A DNA stretch of 64,000 nt from Deltaproteobacteria bacterium (GTDB lineage Bacteria > JAMCPX01), in NCBI GenBank assembly GCA_023382265.1, contig JAMCPX010000022.1, forward strand, positions 1 through 64,000, given 5' to 3'. The position numbers and the translations under genes are program-made. Positions 26,896 through 35,669 of the stretch are shown one piece after another (the stretch's first letter is position 1; each line of letters opens with the position of its first letter). The notes beneath the pieces were generated by a model. That model saw nothing but the letters and a program-made list of their open reading frames with translations, did not search any database and had not been told where the DNA came from.

Positions 26896-29025
26896 TCAAA
26901 TATGTTTTTCCATTTCCTTAAGTTTATTCATATTCTCTTTCAAACGATTTAAATATCCCTTAAGCGAATTGAGGTTCCCTCTTTCAATATTGATCGTGGT
27001 CGTCGTCGGGAGAGTTCCAACAATACCAGCTTCATGCTTTCTCATATTGGTATACTCATTTGTTATATTTCTTACATCCTTTTCACTTTCATTATACGCT
27101 TTATTAATTCGTTCAGTATATGCCTCTTTACTCAAGGTTCTTACATCAATAAAAGCTATAGTAGCTTGTGATGCAAGAACCTCCAGAGAGCCTGCAATAT
27201 TACTGTACACGTCTTTCAGAGTTAATCCCTCTGCATACTTCAGCCATACCGAGGTCAGACTGGTGTACGTATTGTTAAGTTCTAATGCTTCATTCGAAGC
27301 ATCTCTGTACTTGTAATCTATAAGGTTTTCCATTGTTTGTTTTATACCTGCAAGCATGCTCTCATCTTTCTGAACAGCATGCATAACCGGTTTAGTTTTA
27401 TCATTAAGCAAGCCGTCCTTCATTACCATCATCATTTGTAAATTCAAAGAATTAGTTCGTGCTTTACTTATGTCCCGCCCTAAATTCATCATGTTTTTGT
27501 ATGGATCATAAACGTAAAACGTGTTTTCATGCGCCTTCGCATAAGCCGGCAAATTGATGTCTTCCATGCTGGCAGAACTTAACGTCATAAAATATCGCAT
27601 CATCAATTCTCTTGACAGCCCGGCATAATCAAAACTTTTTAAAATGGAAATCTTGTCTTTCGCGCTGTTAAAGTATTCGGACAGAAGAATCCTCAACACC
27701 GAATCCTCTGCATCTTCAACACCAACGGAATAACCTCTGAGTAACTTATCATTTAAAAAAATATCTTGATCGAGTTGCATCTTAGACTCTTTTACAAAGC
27801 TGTTAAGGCCGTTCATATTCGGATACACCATCGCTGATTTATTATAAATGTTATTTATCTGATTATAAAAACTGCTGCTCCTTATAAAAGAGCCAACATT
27901 TGCTGCTGTCCAATTCTTGCTATTCTGCAATACATCTAATGCTGGATTGGTTTTTAATATATGAATAGCCTGATCATACTGGTCTATTACATCATTAAAA
28001 TAATCTGTTGCCTGATCATATCTTTTAAGTTTTACAAGTATATAACCCTTTAAAACCTTTGCCTTCAACTTATCGAGACTCGGCATTTTATCAGCTATAA
28101 GCTTATCTACAAGTTCTAACGCTTTTGCAAAATCATTCGCTTTCTGGGCAGCCCATGATCCTTCATAAAGAGCGTCTGTATAATAAACAGAAGTACTCGG
28201 TACTTGCTCGTAAAATGTCATGGCATCTTTATAATCACCCGCATCATATAATATCCTTGCAATTGAAAGCAGCGAAAGTATATAAGGCTCTCTATTCCTT
28301 GCCAAGGTCTTCTCATTTATTAATCCGGTAAATATATCCTGAGACTTCTTTTTTTTGCCCTGCTTTAACAGCGATACAGCCAACAGATAACGCGCTTTTA
28401 AACCCGTATCGGTATTATCCTTTATCTTAACAAAAAAGGTTTGTGCACTGATAGGATAACCAGCTAATAGATAAAACCATCCCGCTGAAAAATCAAAATC
28501 ATCGTCCGACACATCTCCCATCCTGTTTATGCCCGAATTAATAACATTCATAAGATTATAACTATGTTCTATATAAAAATATTTAATTCCTTCTAAAATC
28601 GCCGACCTCAGGAGTACTCTATTGTTGGTTCCTGAAATAACGGGAACAAGATAATGAATTGCGCTTAAAACATCACCAGTATGCCCAAAGCATTTTGATA
28701 TGGTAAAATATATTTCGTTTTTATTTTTTATGCTATAAAAATTGGTAGAATCGGTAACACCCATAAAATATTTTAATGGAGCTATCGACATGCTCCATCC
28801 ATTCATGTTCATATCCAGAGAATCGGTAACAGCTATAAGGTATTCCAAGGAAGCCTCATAGTTCCCCTGTTTATAAAACAACATACCCTTTTCCAATAGG
28901 GCCTGCAATGGCAGTATGTCCTTATTATAAGCCTCGGGATACTTGAAATCCGCAACCGCTTTGGATTGGGATAAAAACAAGGATATAGCCAAAAATAGTA
29001 TTAAATACAGAAATAATTTTTTCAT
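26896..29025 (-). CDS. exported TPR-repeat protein (709 aa)
   Basis: Signal peptide residues 1-25 (AVADFKY). The N-terminal half carries TPR-like helix pairs (LEKGMLFYKQGNYEASLEYL, ARILYDAGDYKDAMTFYEQV). The C-terminal half is long-helical with coiled-coil character, ending in NLNSLKGYLNRLKENMNKL. A region around residues 470-560 is non-repeat. Together with the two TPR proteins behind it, it makes a three-protein helical scaffold. No direct homolog is named. Confidence 0.78.
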   Translation of the reverse strand: MKKLFLYLILFLAISLFLSQSKAVADFKYPEAYNKDILPLQALLEKGMLFYKQGNYEASLEYLIAVTDSLDMNMNGWSMSIAPLKYFMGVTDSTNFYSIKNKNEIYFTISKCFGHTGDVLSAIHYLVPVISGTNNRVLLRSAILEGIKYFYIEHSYNLMNVINSGINRMGDVSDDDFDFSAGWFYLLAGYPISAQTFFVKIKDNTDTGLKARYLLAVSLLKQGKKKKSQDIFTGLINEKTLARNREPYILSLLSIARILYDAGDYKDAMTFYEQVPSTSVYYTDALYEGSWAAQKANDFAKALELVDKLIADKMPSLDKLKAKVLKGYILVKLKRYDQATDYFNDVIDQYDQAIHILKTNPALDVLQNSKNWTAANVGSFIRSSSFYNQINNIYNKSAMVYPNMNGLNSFVKESKMQLDQDIFLNDKLLRGYSVGVEDAEDSVLRILLSEYFNSAKDKISILKSFDYAGLSRELMMRYFMTLSSASMEDINLPAYAKAHENTFYVYDPYKNMMNLGRDISKARTNSLNLQMMMVMKDGLLNDKTKPVMHAVQKDESMLAGIKQTMENLIDYKYRDASNEALELNNTYTSLTSVWLKYAEGLTLKDVYSNIAGSLEVLASQATIAFIDVRTLSKEAYTERINKAYNESEKDVRNITNEYTNMRKHEAGIVGTLPTTTTINIERGNLNSLKGYLNRLKENMNKLKEMEKHI

Positions 29026-29031
29026 AAAGAT

Positions 29032-29667
29032 TTATTTTATCCCGGGTGGCTGCCTTACAGACTGCTCAAATTTTACACTCGTCCTTGCAGGGGTGTCTCC
29101 TTTACCTGTGTCGATACAAACTATATCCAGATGGGTAAAAACACCGGGCCTGGCATCAAGAGTACCCGTGGCAGTAAAGTTATAATTCTTCCCCTCACCA
29201 ATACCGAGGAAACCGGATGTTTGAAGAAGTACATAAACCTCTACGCTATGCTTACCGGGAACTATGGGGCCGTTGAAAATCATATCTTTTGCCTTTGCGA
29301 GTGACGTGCTGCCAGGAATATTTAATTTAAAACCATCTATGTAAACAGCTATTTTTTTGGGTACAAAATCACCGTGCGGGAAATATGTATTAAGATTAAT
29401 CTGAACAGGTGCACCTTGTGATATACTATAGACAATGCCTTCACCAAATAACAATAATCTTCCTTTTAGTTTAATCATCTGCCTGTTCAATTCACTTAAA
29501 GTAGCATCAATATCCTTCATATTGTGTGTGTCGTAATAGCTTGAGAAACTGTCCGAACTTAAGAGGCTATCACCTGCACAAAAAACATTTAACGGATTCA
29601 AAAGAAAAAAGATAAACAGCAGAAAAGTTGAATATATGTATTTATGTTTAAATATGTGTTTCATCAT
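29032..29667 (-). CDS. exported protein of unknown function (211 aa)
   Basis: Signal peptide (hydrophobic residues 14-31, cleavage near VFCAG; a Cys at the end could be lipidated). A short helical region (MKDIDATLSELNRQMIKLKG) precedes a beta-rich domain: IAVYIDGFKLNIPG, PGKHSVEVYVLLQTSGFLGI, YNFTATGTLDARPG. This looks like an Ig/PEGA-like surface or binding module. Twelve nt behind the barrel-like protein gene; probably part of the envelope machine. Not recognised as a known family. Confidence 0.7.
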   Translation of the reverse strand: MMKHIFKHKYIYSTFLLFIFFLLNPLNVFCAGDSLLSSDSFSSYYDTHNMKDIDATLSELNRQMIKLKGRLLLFGEGIVYSISQGAPVQINLNTYFPHGDFVPKKIAVYIDGFKLNIPGSTSLAKAKDMIFNGPIVPGKHSVEVYVLLQTSGFLGIGEGKNYNFTATGTLDARPGVFTHLDIVCIDTGKGDTPARTSVKFEQSVRQPPGIK

Positions 29668-29679
29668 TTTTTATCTCTC

Positions 29680-31197
29680 CTATTTTTTTAGTACAAATTC
29701 AAGCATTGTTTTTTTACCTTCTGCAATAATTACTTTTGATACCACAGGTTGATATCCCTGTGCAAGGATTGTTATGTAATAAATCCCGGGCTTTAAGTTT
29801 GTAGAAAAATACCCTGTTGACGGATCCGTTAAAACGTCTTCAACGTTCCACTTATCAAACTTAATTGTAGCAAGAATTGGTTTACCCTGCGCATCCACAA
29901 CCCTGCCTATAAAGCTGCCAAATGAATAGATTCTCTTCAAATAAAAGTTTTGAGTAATACCCTGATGTGGTAAAGCAAGCCTTGTTACAGTAACACTCTC
30001 ATAACCATTTTTTCGTGCCTCTATTGTGACAGGTCCTATATTCAACAAACATGATTTATAAGTACTCGTCGTTATTCCTGTAATAATATCGGAACATTTA
30101 ACATTAGTACCCTTTATTGAAATGATAGTGCGCGGCAATATTTCTTTTGTTTTTGCATCATAAACGCTACCCGTAAACCATCCGTAAGGTAATGTATTTT
30201 TTGGCACCAGAAGTTGAAGATTGGGCATCACCCTTTTAAGCCTGAAAACTGCCTTCATGAATGAAGGTTTAAATATATAAGCCAGGGAAAAATATAAATC
30301 CCACGCAGGCACCGCTCTTATATTGTGTCCGATTATATTCTGTACAGAACTCAGTCCGATATCAACGGCGGTATCTATTGTTAATGGTTTTATTGGCTGA
30401 ATCCTGATTCCGGGGGTAATCCTCTGGGGGCTGTCCCCAAAACTTTCTATGAGTATTTTCCTTAAATTATACTCTATAAACGGAGTTACAAATGTGTTCG
30501 GGATAGGGGCTAATATATCGAATGAAAAAAGATATTGATCCGACGGATAGATACCAAGAGCAGTTTTTATGTCGGGTGGAGTAAGATAGCTGTTAGATAA
30601 AAGTTTATCCGAGTTATCGTAATGATAACCTAAATTCACATTCAACATTAGTGGTAATTTTGTATCTCTTCTTGCATCATAGCTAAAAAGCAAAAGGCCG
30701 TAAAAACCGGTAGCTGAAAAATTATAAAATAGTTGCTGGATCTGACTCATTGTTTGTATACTACCGCTGACACCTATACTGAACACAGAATTGATCTTGT
30801 AAGCATATTTTAGTCCAACCCTAAAATCCGCAATTGATTCCAAGAGGCTATAAGAACTATACTGAGGATAATACTGTTGTGTACTTGATGCAATCACACC
30901 TGCAAACCCTTCAAGACCTTTGTATAAACCGCCTGTAACAAATCCAAAACTACCAATATTCTCTGTGTTTGAGGCATTGGTCATAGACAGCTCGTTTGAA
31001 TAATAGTAATTCATACCTCCTATAAGACTAAAACTCCCCGGGTCGAGTGAGTATGGAATACTAATTCTCAGTAGGCCGGTTCCGCCAGTTGCAGAAGGCG
31101 CATCTATAACAAACTGCCCAGCCGCATAACAAATATTTGATAAACCGGCTAACACCAGAAAAAATATTATACCTATAAATAATTTTATTTGTCTCAT
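29680..31197 (-). CDS. outer-membrane beta-barrel protein with carboxypeptidase-regulatory-like repeats
   Basis: 505 aa. Signal peptide residues 1-25 (CYAAGQF). Residues about 30-330 alternate short amphipathic strands with Tyr/Phe ends (GLKYAYKINSVFSIGVSGSI, MLNVNLGYHYDN, TPFIEYNLRKILIES), typical of a barrel. The C-terminal 170 residues hold two beta-sandwich units of CarboxypepD-regulatory type: FTGSVYDAKTKEILPRTIIS and SFIGRVVDAQGKPILATIKF, the second ending in ITILAQGYQP. It is the outer-membrane-facing candidate of the operon, playing the part GltA/B-type barrels play in Myxococcus. That role is inferred from order, not homology. Confidence 0.7.
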   Translation of the reverse strand: MRQIKLFIGIIFFLVLAGLSNICYAAGQFVIDAPSATGGTGLLRISIPYSLDPGSFSLIGGMNYYYSNELSMTNASNTENIGSFGFVTGGLYKGLEGFAGVIASSTQQYYPQYSSYSLLESIADFRVGLKYAYKINSVFSIGVSGSIQTMSQIQQLFYNFSATGFYGLLLFSYDARRDTKLPLMLNVNLGYHYDNSDKLLSNSYLTPPDIKTALGIYPSDQYLFSFDILAPIPNTFVTPFIEYNLRKILIESFGDSPQRITPGIRIQPIKPLTIDTAVDIGLSSVQNIIGHNIRAVPAWDLYFSLAYIFKPSFMKAVFRLKRVMPNLQLLVPKNTLPYGWFTGSVYDAKTKEILPRTIISIKGTNVKCSDIITGITTSTYKSCLLNIGPVTIEARKNGYESVTVTRLALPHQGITQNFYLKRIYSFGSFIGRVVDAQGKPILATIKFDKWNVEDVLTDPSTGYFSTNLKPGIYYITILAQGYQPVVSKVIIAEGKKTMLEFVLKK

Positions 31198-31230
31198 TAG
31201 AGGCTTCTATAATTTAATATTAGTCTTATG

Positions 31231-31794
31231 TCAAACATTATGGATCCTGTCTATAACATCAATAAGCCTTTTTCTAAACTGTTCCTTATCCGTGCTGTTC
31301 CCTTTATTTAAATAAGCTGCAGGTTTTGTAAGATTCATTATCTTTTTAAAGTTGTCATCGCATTTTACAACAGAGAAAAATACAATGGGTATTTTTTTTG
31401 TTTTCTTTAAACCGGTTTCCATTGCCCTCATTGTTCTCGCTGCGTCTATCCCGCTAATAATCGGCATATTAACATCAAGTATTGCAAGATCCACATCCAA
31501 GTTGTTTTTAAAAAGTTCACTCAACCGCGACAGGAAAGCCCTTCCGTTTTCACTTTCTATAAGATCGATAGAGATCCTACTGTTTATAAGTGCTTCAGCA
31601 ACCTGCTTTCTCATTATTGTGGAATCATCTGCGATAATGATTCTGTTCAATACTTCCTGTTTATACACTTTTTTAGAAAGATCTAGTCCGCATTCGGAAC
31701 AATGGATGCGTTCCTCTCCGTTAGAAATCATTACGAATATATCAACCGATTCGCCGCAGCTTGGACAAAAAACTTTCGGTACTTGCGAAGACAT
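31231..31794 (-). CDS. response regulator with N-terminal zinc ribbon
   Basis: 187 aa. The N-terminal zinc ribbon has Cys10-x2-Cys13 and Cys32-x2-Cys35 (VFCPSCGES...RIHCSECG). From about residue 50 a CheY-like receiver follows, with the acidic pair (IIADDSTIMRKQV), the phospho-acceptor Asp (DLAILDVNMPIISG), Ser/Thr (IVFFSVVK) and Lys (AYLNKGN). There is no output domain, so it signals by protein contact, with the ribbon as a possible partner site. It is squeezed between dnaJ (5 nt) and the barrel gene (33 nt), coupling the chaperone genes to the envelope-machine genes. No kinase is nearby. Confidence 0.88.
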   Translation of the reverse strand: MSSQVPKVFCPSCGESVDIFVMISNGEERIHCSECGLDLSKKVYKQEVLNRIIIADDSTIMRKQVAEALINSRISIDLIESENGRAFLSRLSELFKNNLDVDLAILDVNMPIISGIDAARTMRAMETGLKKTKKIPIVFFSVVKCDDNFKKIMNLTKPAAYLNKGNSTDKEQFRKRLIDVIDRIHNV

Positions 31795-31799
31795 ACGTT

Positions 31800-32906
31800 T
31801 TACTGGAAAAGATCCTTTACTTTATCAAAGATACCTTTTGCATTATTTTGTTTATTTTCTTTTAAGATTTCATCAAATTCTTTTAGAAGCTCCTTTTGTC
31901 TCTCTGTTACATATTTTGGAACCTCTATATGAACTTTTACAACCTGATCTCCTTTTCTCCGATCATAAGGACTCGTTACGCCTTTATGTTTTAATATGAA
32001 TGATTGTCCTGAGTTTGTTCCTGGGGTGATTTTAAGTTCTTCCTCACCATATAAAGTCGGGATTTTTATAGTATCACCAAGAACAGCTTGTGTAAAAGAA
32101 ATATTCGTATCAAGTATAATATCATGACCGTCTCTTTTGAATACCTGGTGATCTTTTACTTTTATTATTATATGCAGATCACCGGAAGCTCCGCCGTTAT
32201 AACCTTCACTACCTTTACCCTGTATTCTTAAAACACTCTCGTTGTCAACACCCGCCGGAATATTTATTTTTATTTTATCCTGCCTTCTTATCCTGCCCGT
32301 TCCTCCACAATTCCTGCATTTATCTATTATTTCATAACCCGCACCATTGCATACATTACATGTTCTTGTAACGGTAAGGAAACTCTGCCTATAATTTATT
32401 TGTCCTCTTCCTCCGCAAGTCCTGCATGTAATTGGTTTTGTACCCGGTTTTGCACCCGTTCCCGAGCATACATCACACAAGCCTATGCGTTCAATGGGGA
32501 TTTCCTTCTCTGTACCTAAAACAGCCTCCTCAAATTCTAATTCAAGAATAGTTTCCACATCTCTCCCGCGAACCCTTTTATTGGAAGCACCCCTTGTACC
32601 AAAAAAGTCACTAAAAACATCACCTATCAAATCTTCAAAGATCGTTGTCGAACCGAACAAATCATCGTAAGATGAATTCATCCTTTCAAAACCGTGTCCG
32701 TACTTATCATACTGTGCTTTTTTTTCAGCATTACCCAGTACGCTGTACGCTTCATTTATTTCCTTGATCTTTTCTTCCGCTTCTTTATCTCCCGGCCTTT
32801 TATCAGGGTGATATTCCAATACCAATTTTCTATAAGCCTTTTTTATATCAACATCGCTGGCATCTTTGCTGACGTTGAGTATCTCGTAGTAATCTTTTTT
32901 CTTCAC
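31800..32906 (-). CDS. dnaJ: chaperone DnaJ
   Basis: 368 aa. GTG start at 32906 overlapping the dnaK stop as GTGA. J domain with EYHPDKRPGD (HPD), a Gly/Phe-rich segment that is short, four zinc-binding CxxCxGxG repeats (CDVCSGTG, CRTCGGRG, CNVCNGAG, CRNCGGTG), and the C-terminal substrate-binding domain. It activates DnaK ATPase. Confidence 0.97.
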   Translation of the reverse strand: MKKKDYYEILNVSKDASDVDIKKAYRKLVLEYHPDKRPGDKEAEEKIKEINEAYSVLGNAEKKAQYDKYGHGFERMNSSYDDLFGSTTIFEDLIGDVFSDFFGTRGASNKRVRGRDVETILELEFEEAVLGTEKEIPIERIGLCDVCSGTGAKPGTKPITCRTCGGRGQINYRQSFLTVTRTCNVCNGAGYEIIDKCRNCGGTGRIRRQDKIKINIPAGVDNESVLRIQGKGSEGYNGGASGDLHIIIKVKDHQVFKRDGHDIILDTNISFTQAVLGDTIKIPTLYGEEELKITPGTNSGQSFILKHKGVTSPYDRRKGDQVVKVHIEVPKYVTERQKELLKEFDEILKENKQNNAKGIFDKVKDLFQ

Positions 32907-34732
32907 TGTGTATTATTCTCCTCTGCTTGAGTTTTTCTATAAAGCACTTCTGCTATCTTATGAGACAGTGTACTTAAATTATCAACAGCATCTCGAAGTA
33001 CGGCTATATCATCCATATTCCTTTTATTTTTTACATCTTCAATGGCTGATAGAATTTTATCGTAATCTTCTTCTGTGAGGAAATCCCTGTATTCCTCAAT
33101 CGAATTAGTCGTAGCGTATACAAGTCCATCCGCTCTGTTCTTAAGATCTACCAATTGTTTTCTTTTTCGATCATCCTCTTCATGCTTTTGCGCATCACCT
33201 ATAATACCATTTATTTGTTCCTCTGTTAAGCCGCTCCCGCCTTTGACCCTGACCTTTTGTTCTTTCCCAGTACCGAGATCTTTTGCCCTTACATTTAGAA
33301 TACCATTTGCATCTATTTCAAAAGTTACTTCTATAAGATCGATAGAGATCCTAGCAGGAGGAAGACCCATGAGCTGAAAACTTGCAAGTGTCCTATTATC
33401 CTTTGCAAGCTCCCTTTCACCCTGTAATACATGGATATTGACAAAATCCTGATCATCCTCTGTTGTTGAAAATACCATGGTTTTTCTTGTTGGAATCGTC
33501 GTATTTCTTGGCATGATCTTTGTAAAAATACCACCCTGCGTTTCAACACCAAGAGATAGCGGTGTAACATCAAGCAAGATAATGTCTTTTACAACCCCTT
33601 TCAATACAGCACCTTGTATTGCAGCGCCAGTTGCAACCACTTCATCAGGGTTTACACCTTTTACAGGCTGTTTCCCAAAAATCTTTTCTGCCTTTGCCAC
33701 AACGGCAGGCATCCTTGTCATACCTCCAACAAGAATGATATTATCTATATCTTCTTTTTTAAGTTCTGCATCTTTAATAGCAATCTCACACGGCTCACTA
33801 AGCTTATCAAGCAAATCCTGTACAAGTGATTCAAACTGTGATCTGTTGATCGTTTTTGTAAGATGTTTTGGCGCCGAGCCGTCCGATGCAATAAATGGGA
33901 GGTTTACCTCTGTTTCCTTTAAAGTTGACAACTCCATCTTGGCTTTCTCTGCTGCATCTTTTATTCTTTGTATAGCCACCTTATCTTTCGTAAGGTCTAT
34001 ACCCGTTTCGTTTTTGAACTCTTTAACAAGCAAACCGATCAATGCCCTGTCAAAATCCTCTCCTCCAAGAAATGTATTGCCATTTGTTGCTAAAACTTCA
34101 AATACACCATCATTTAGTTCAAGAATGGATATATCAAATGTCCCGCCGCCGAGATCAAAAACGGCTATTTTTAAATTTTGATCCTTGTTTAGCCCATAAG
34201 CAAGGGATGCCGCAGTTGGCTCGTTAATGATCCTTAATACATTAAGTCCCGCTATCCTTCCCGCATCTTTTGTTGCCTGTCTCTGGCTATCATTGAAGTA
34301 TGCAGGAACCGTAATCACAGCATCTTCAATTTTTTCTCCTAAAAAATCCTCCGCGTAATATTTCATTTTTGCAAGTATATAGGCAGAGACTTCTGCCGGA
34401 CTGACTTTTTTATCTTTTATCTCAATCCACGCGTCATTATTATCCGCGCATATAATCTTATAAGGCATTACCCTGCTGCTTTGAACGACCTCTGGTGAAT
34501 CGAATTTTCTTCCTATCAATCTTTTAACGGCAAAGACGGTATTTTCAGCATTTGTTACCGACTGCCTCTTTGCAAGATTTCCGACAATTAATTCGCCTTT
34601 ATCATTGAAAGCAACCATAGAAGGCGTAGTTCTTCCACCTTCTGCATTCGGTATAACAACAGGCGAATCCCCCTCCATATAAGCGACACAGGAGTTTGAG
34701 GTACCCAAATCTATCCCTATTACTCTACTCAC
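32903..34732 (-). CDS. dnaK: chaperone DnaK (Hsp70)
   Basis: 609 aa, slightly short because the C-terminal disordered tail is brief. Actin-like ATPase: IGIDLGTSNSCVAYMEG (phosphate 1), AVFDLGGGTFDISIL (phosphate 2), NIILVGGMTRMPAV (adenosine). DVTPLSLGVET begins the substrate-binding domain. It works with DnaJ and GrpE, and the three genes are consecutive (grpE-dnaK-dnaJ). No hrcA or CIRCE element is seen in front. Confidence 0.97.
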   Translation of the reverse strand: MSRVIGIDLGTSNSCVAYMEGDSPVVIPNAEGGRTTPSMVAFNDKGELIVGNLAKRQSVTNAENTVFAVKRLIGRKFDSPEVVQSSRVMPYKIICADNNDAWIEIKDKKVSPAEVSAYILAKMKYYAEDFLGEKIEDAVITVPAYFNDSQRQATKDAGRIAGLNVLRIINEPTAASLAYGLNKDQNLKIAVFDLGGGTFDISILELNDGVFEVLATNGNTFLGGEDFDRALIGLLVKEFKNETGIDLTKDKVAIQRIKDAAEKAKMELSTLKETEVNLPFIASDGSAPKHLTKTINRSQFESLVQDLLDKLSEPCEIAIKDAELKKEDIDNIILVGGMTRMPAVVAKAEKIFGKQPVKGVNPDEVVATGAAIQGAVLKGVVKDIILLDVTPLSLGVETQGGIFTKIMPRNTTIPTRKTMVFSTTEDDQDFVNIHVLQGERELAKDNRTLASFQLMGLPPARISIDLIEVTFEIDANGILNVRAKDLGTGKEQKVRVKGGSGLTEEQINGIIGDAQKHEEDDRKRKQLVDLKNRADGLVYATTNSIEEYRDFLTEEDYDKILSAIEDVKNKRNMDDIAVLRDAVDNLSTLSHKIAEVLYRKTQAEENNTQ

Positions 34733-34757
34733 TTACTCCCTCAACACCATTATATTA

Positions 34758-35540
34758 TTAACCATTATCCGAGTTATCAGAGTTATTTTGATCTCTCGAT
34801 TGCTCGGTATCTTGTTTAGAGATCTTTCTCCCTACAATTACTTTGGCAGACCTTAACAACCTATCCTTGTAAAGGTAACCCTTCTCAACCTCTTTTACTA
34901 TAACATTGTCTTCATAATCCCCGCCCTCTTCAATTCCGATACCTTCATGAAAATTAGGATCAAATATCTGACCAACCGTTTGTATGGATGTAACGTTGAA
35001 TCCCGCCAATACCTTTTTTAGCAATTTTGATGTAAGTTCTATACCTTCATAAAGGCTGTCAGGTTGTGCATTTTTTTTTGCATACTCAAGTGCACGATCA
35101 AGATTATCAATGATTGGTAAAAGTTCTTTTATCAATGCTTCATAACCATACTTTAATGAATCGAGTTTTTCCTTGTGAACGCGCTTTCTGAAATTATCAA
35201 AATCCGCCTCTGCTCTAAGCCATTTATCTTTATTAAGTGTAACCTCTTTATTTAATTTATCTATCTCTGCTTTTAATCTTTCCACTTCTGCCGTTTGAGA
35301 CTCTGATAAGAATTCCTCCTCTACAGTATCCTTGACCCCTGCGGCAGATTGATTTTTTTTAAGGTCTGCACCATGATCTCTAACCTCTGAATCAATAAGG
35401 GCTTCTCCCCGAATATTCCCAGTCCTGTCATTGGCTTTATTCGCAGTTTTAGAACTGTGTTCTGCATTATCCTGTTCCTTTATCTCTTTTTCTGATTCAG
35501 ATTGCTCCCTGTTTTTTTGTTCTTGATTATTATTTTCCAT
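34758..35540 (-). CDS. grpE: nucleotide exchange factor GrpE
   Basis: 260 aa from ATG 35540, chosen because AAAGGTGG lies five bases upstream; the frame is open to 35612 without such a site. The N-terminal 85 residues are a highly charged, low-complexity tail (many Asn, Glu, Lys, Gln). A long coiled coil follows (VERLKAEIDKLNKEVTLNKD, then KWLRAEADFDNFRKR), then the C-terminal beta wing (FDPNFHEGIGIEEGG, KGYLYKDRLLRSAKVIV). The long acidic/basic tail is unusual in GrpE, which usually has only 30-50 such residues. Confidence 0.95.
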   Translation of the reverse strand: MENNNQEQKNREQSESEKEIKEQDNAEHSSKTANKANDRTGNIRGEALIDSEVRDHGADLKKNQSAAGVKDTVEEEFLSESQTAEVERLKAEIDKLNKEVTLNKDKWLRAEADFDNFRKRVHKEKLDSLKYGYEALIKELLPIIDNLDRALEYAKKNAQPDSLYEGIELTSKLLKKVLAGFNVTSIQTVGQIFDPNFHEGIGIEEGGDYEDNVIVKEVEKGYLYKDRLLRSAKVIVGRKISKQDTEQSRDQNNSDNSDNG

Positions 35541-35602
35541 TCTACCACCTTTGATTTTTCTCTTCTTTTTATTATCATGTGCCATCAAAACACCATTTTT
35601 TT

Positions 35603-35631
35603 GTTTTAACAATCATAAATAATAATGTCAA
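35603..35631 (-). promoter_or_regulatory. weak candidate promoter for the grpE-dnaK-dnaJ run
   Basis: On the minus strand TTGACA (35631-35626), a 17-nt gap, then TAAAAC (35608-35603). The -35 is consensus and the -10 poor. No sigma-32 box (CTTGAA...CCCCAT) or CIRCE repeat was found, so heat-shock control is not visible. Confidence 0.2.
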
Positions 35632-35669
35632 TATACAGATATATCATATAAGCTAATATATTGATTTCA

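Noticed and set aside
31352-31999. 215-codon + strand frame across the response regulator/dnaJ junction
   Set aside because: Antisense to two conserved genes whose motifs are intact. No independent signal.
33477-34181. Open 234-codon frame on the + strand inside dnaK
   Set aside because: It is antisense to the well-conserved dnaK. Its Ser/Thr-rich translation is the usual shadow of such coding sequence and it has no ribosome site.
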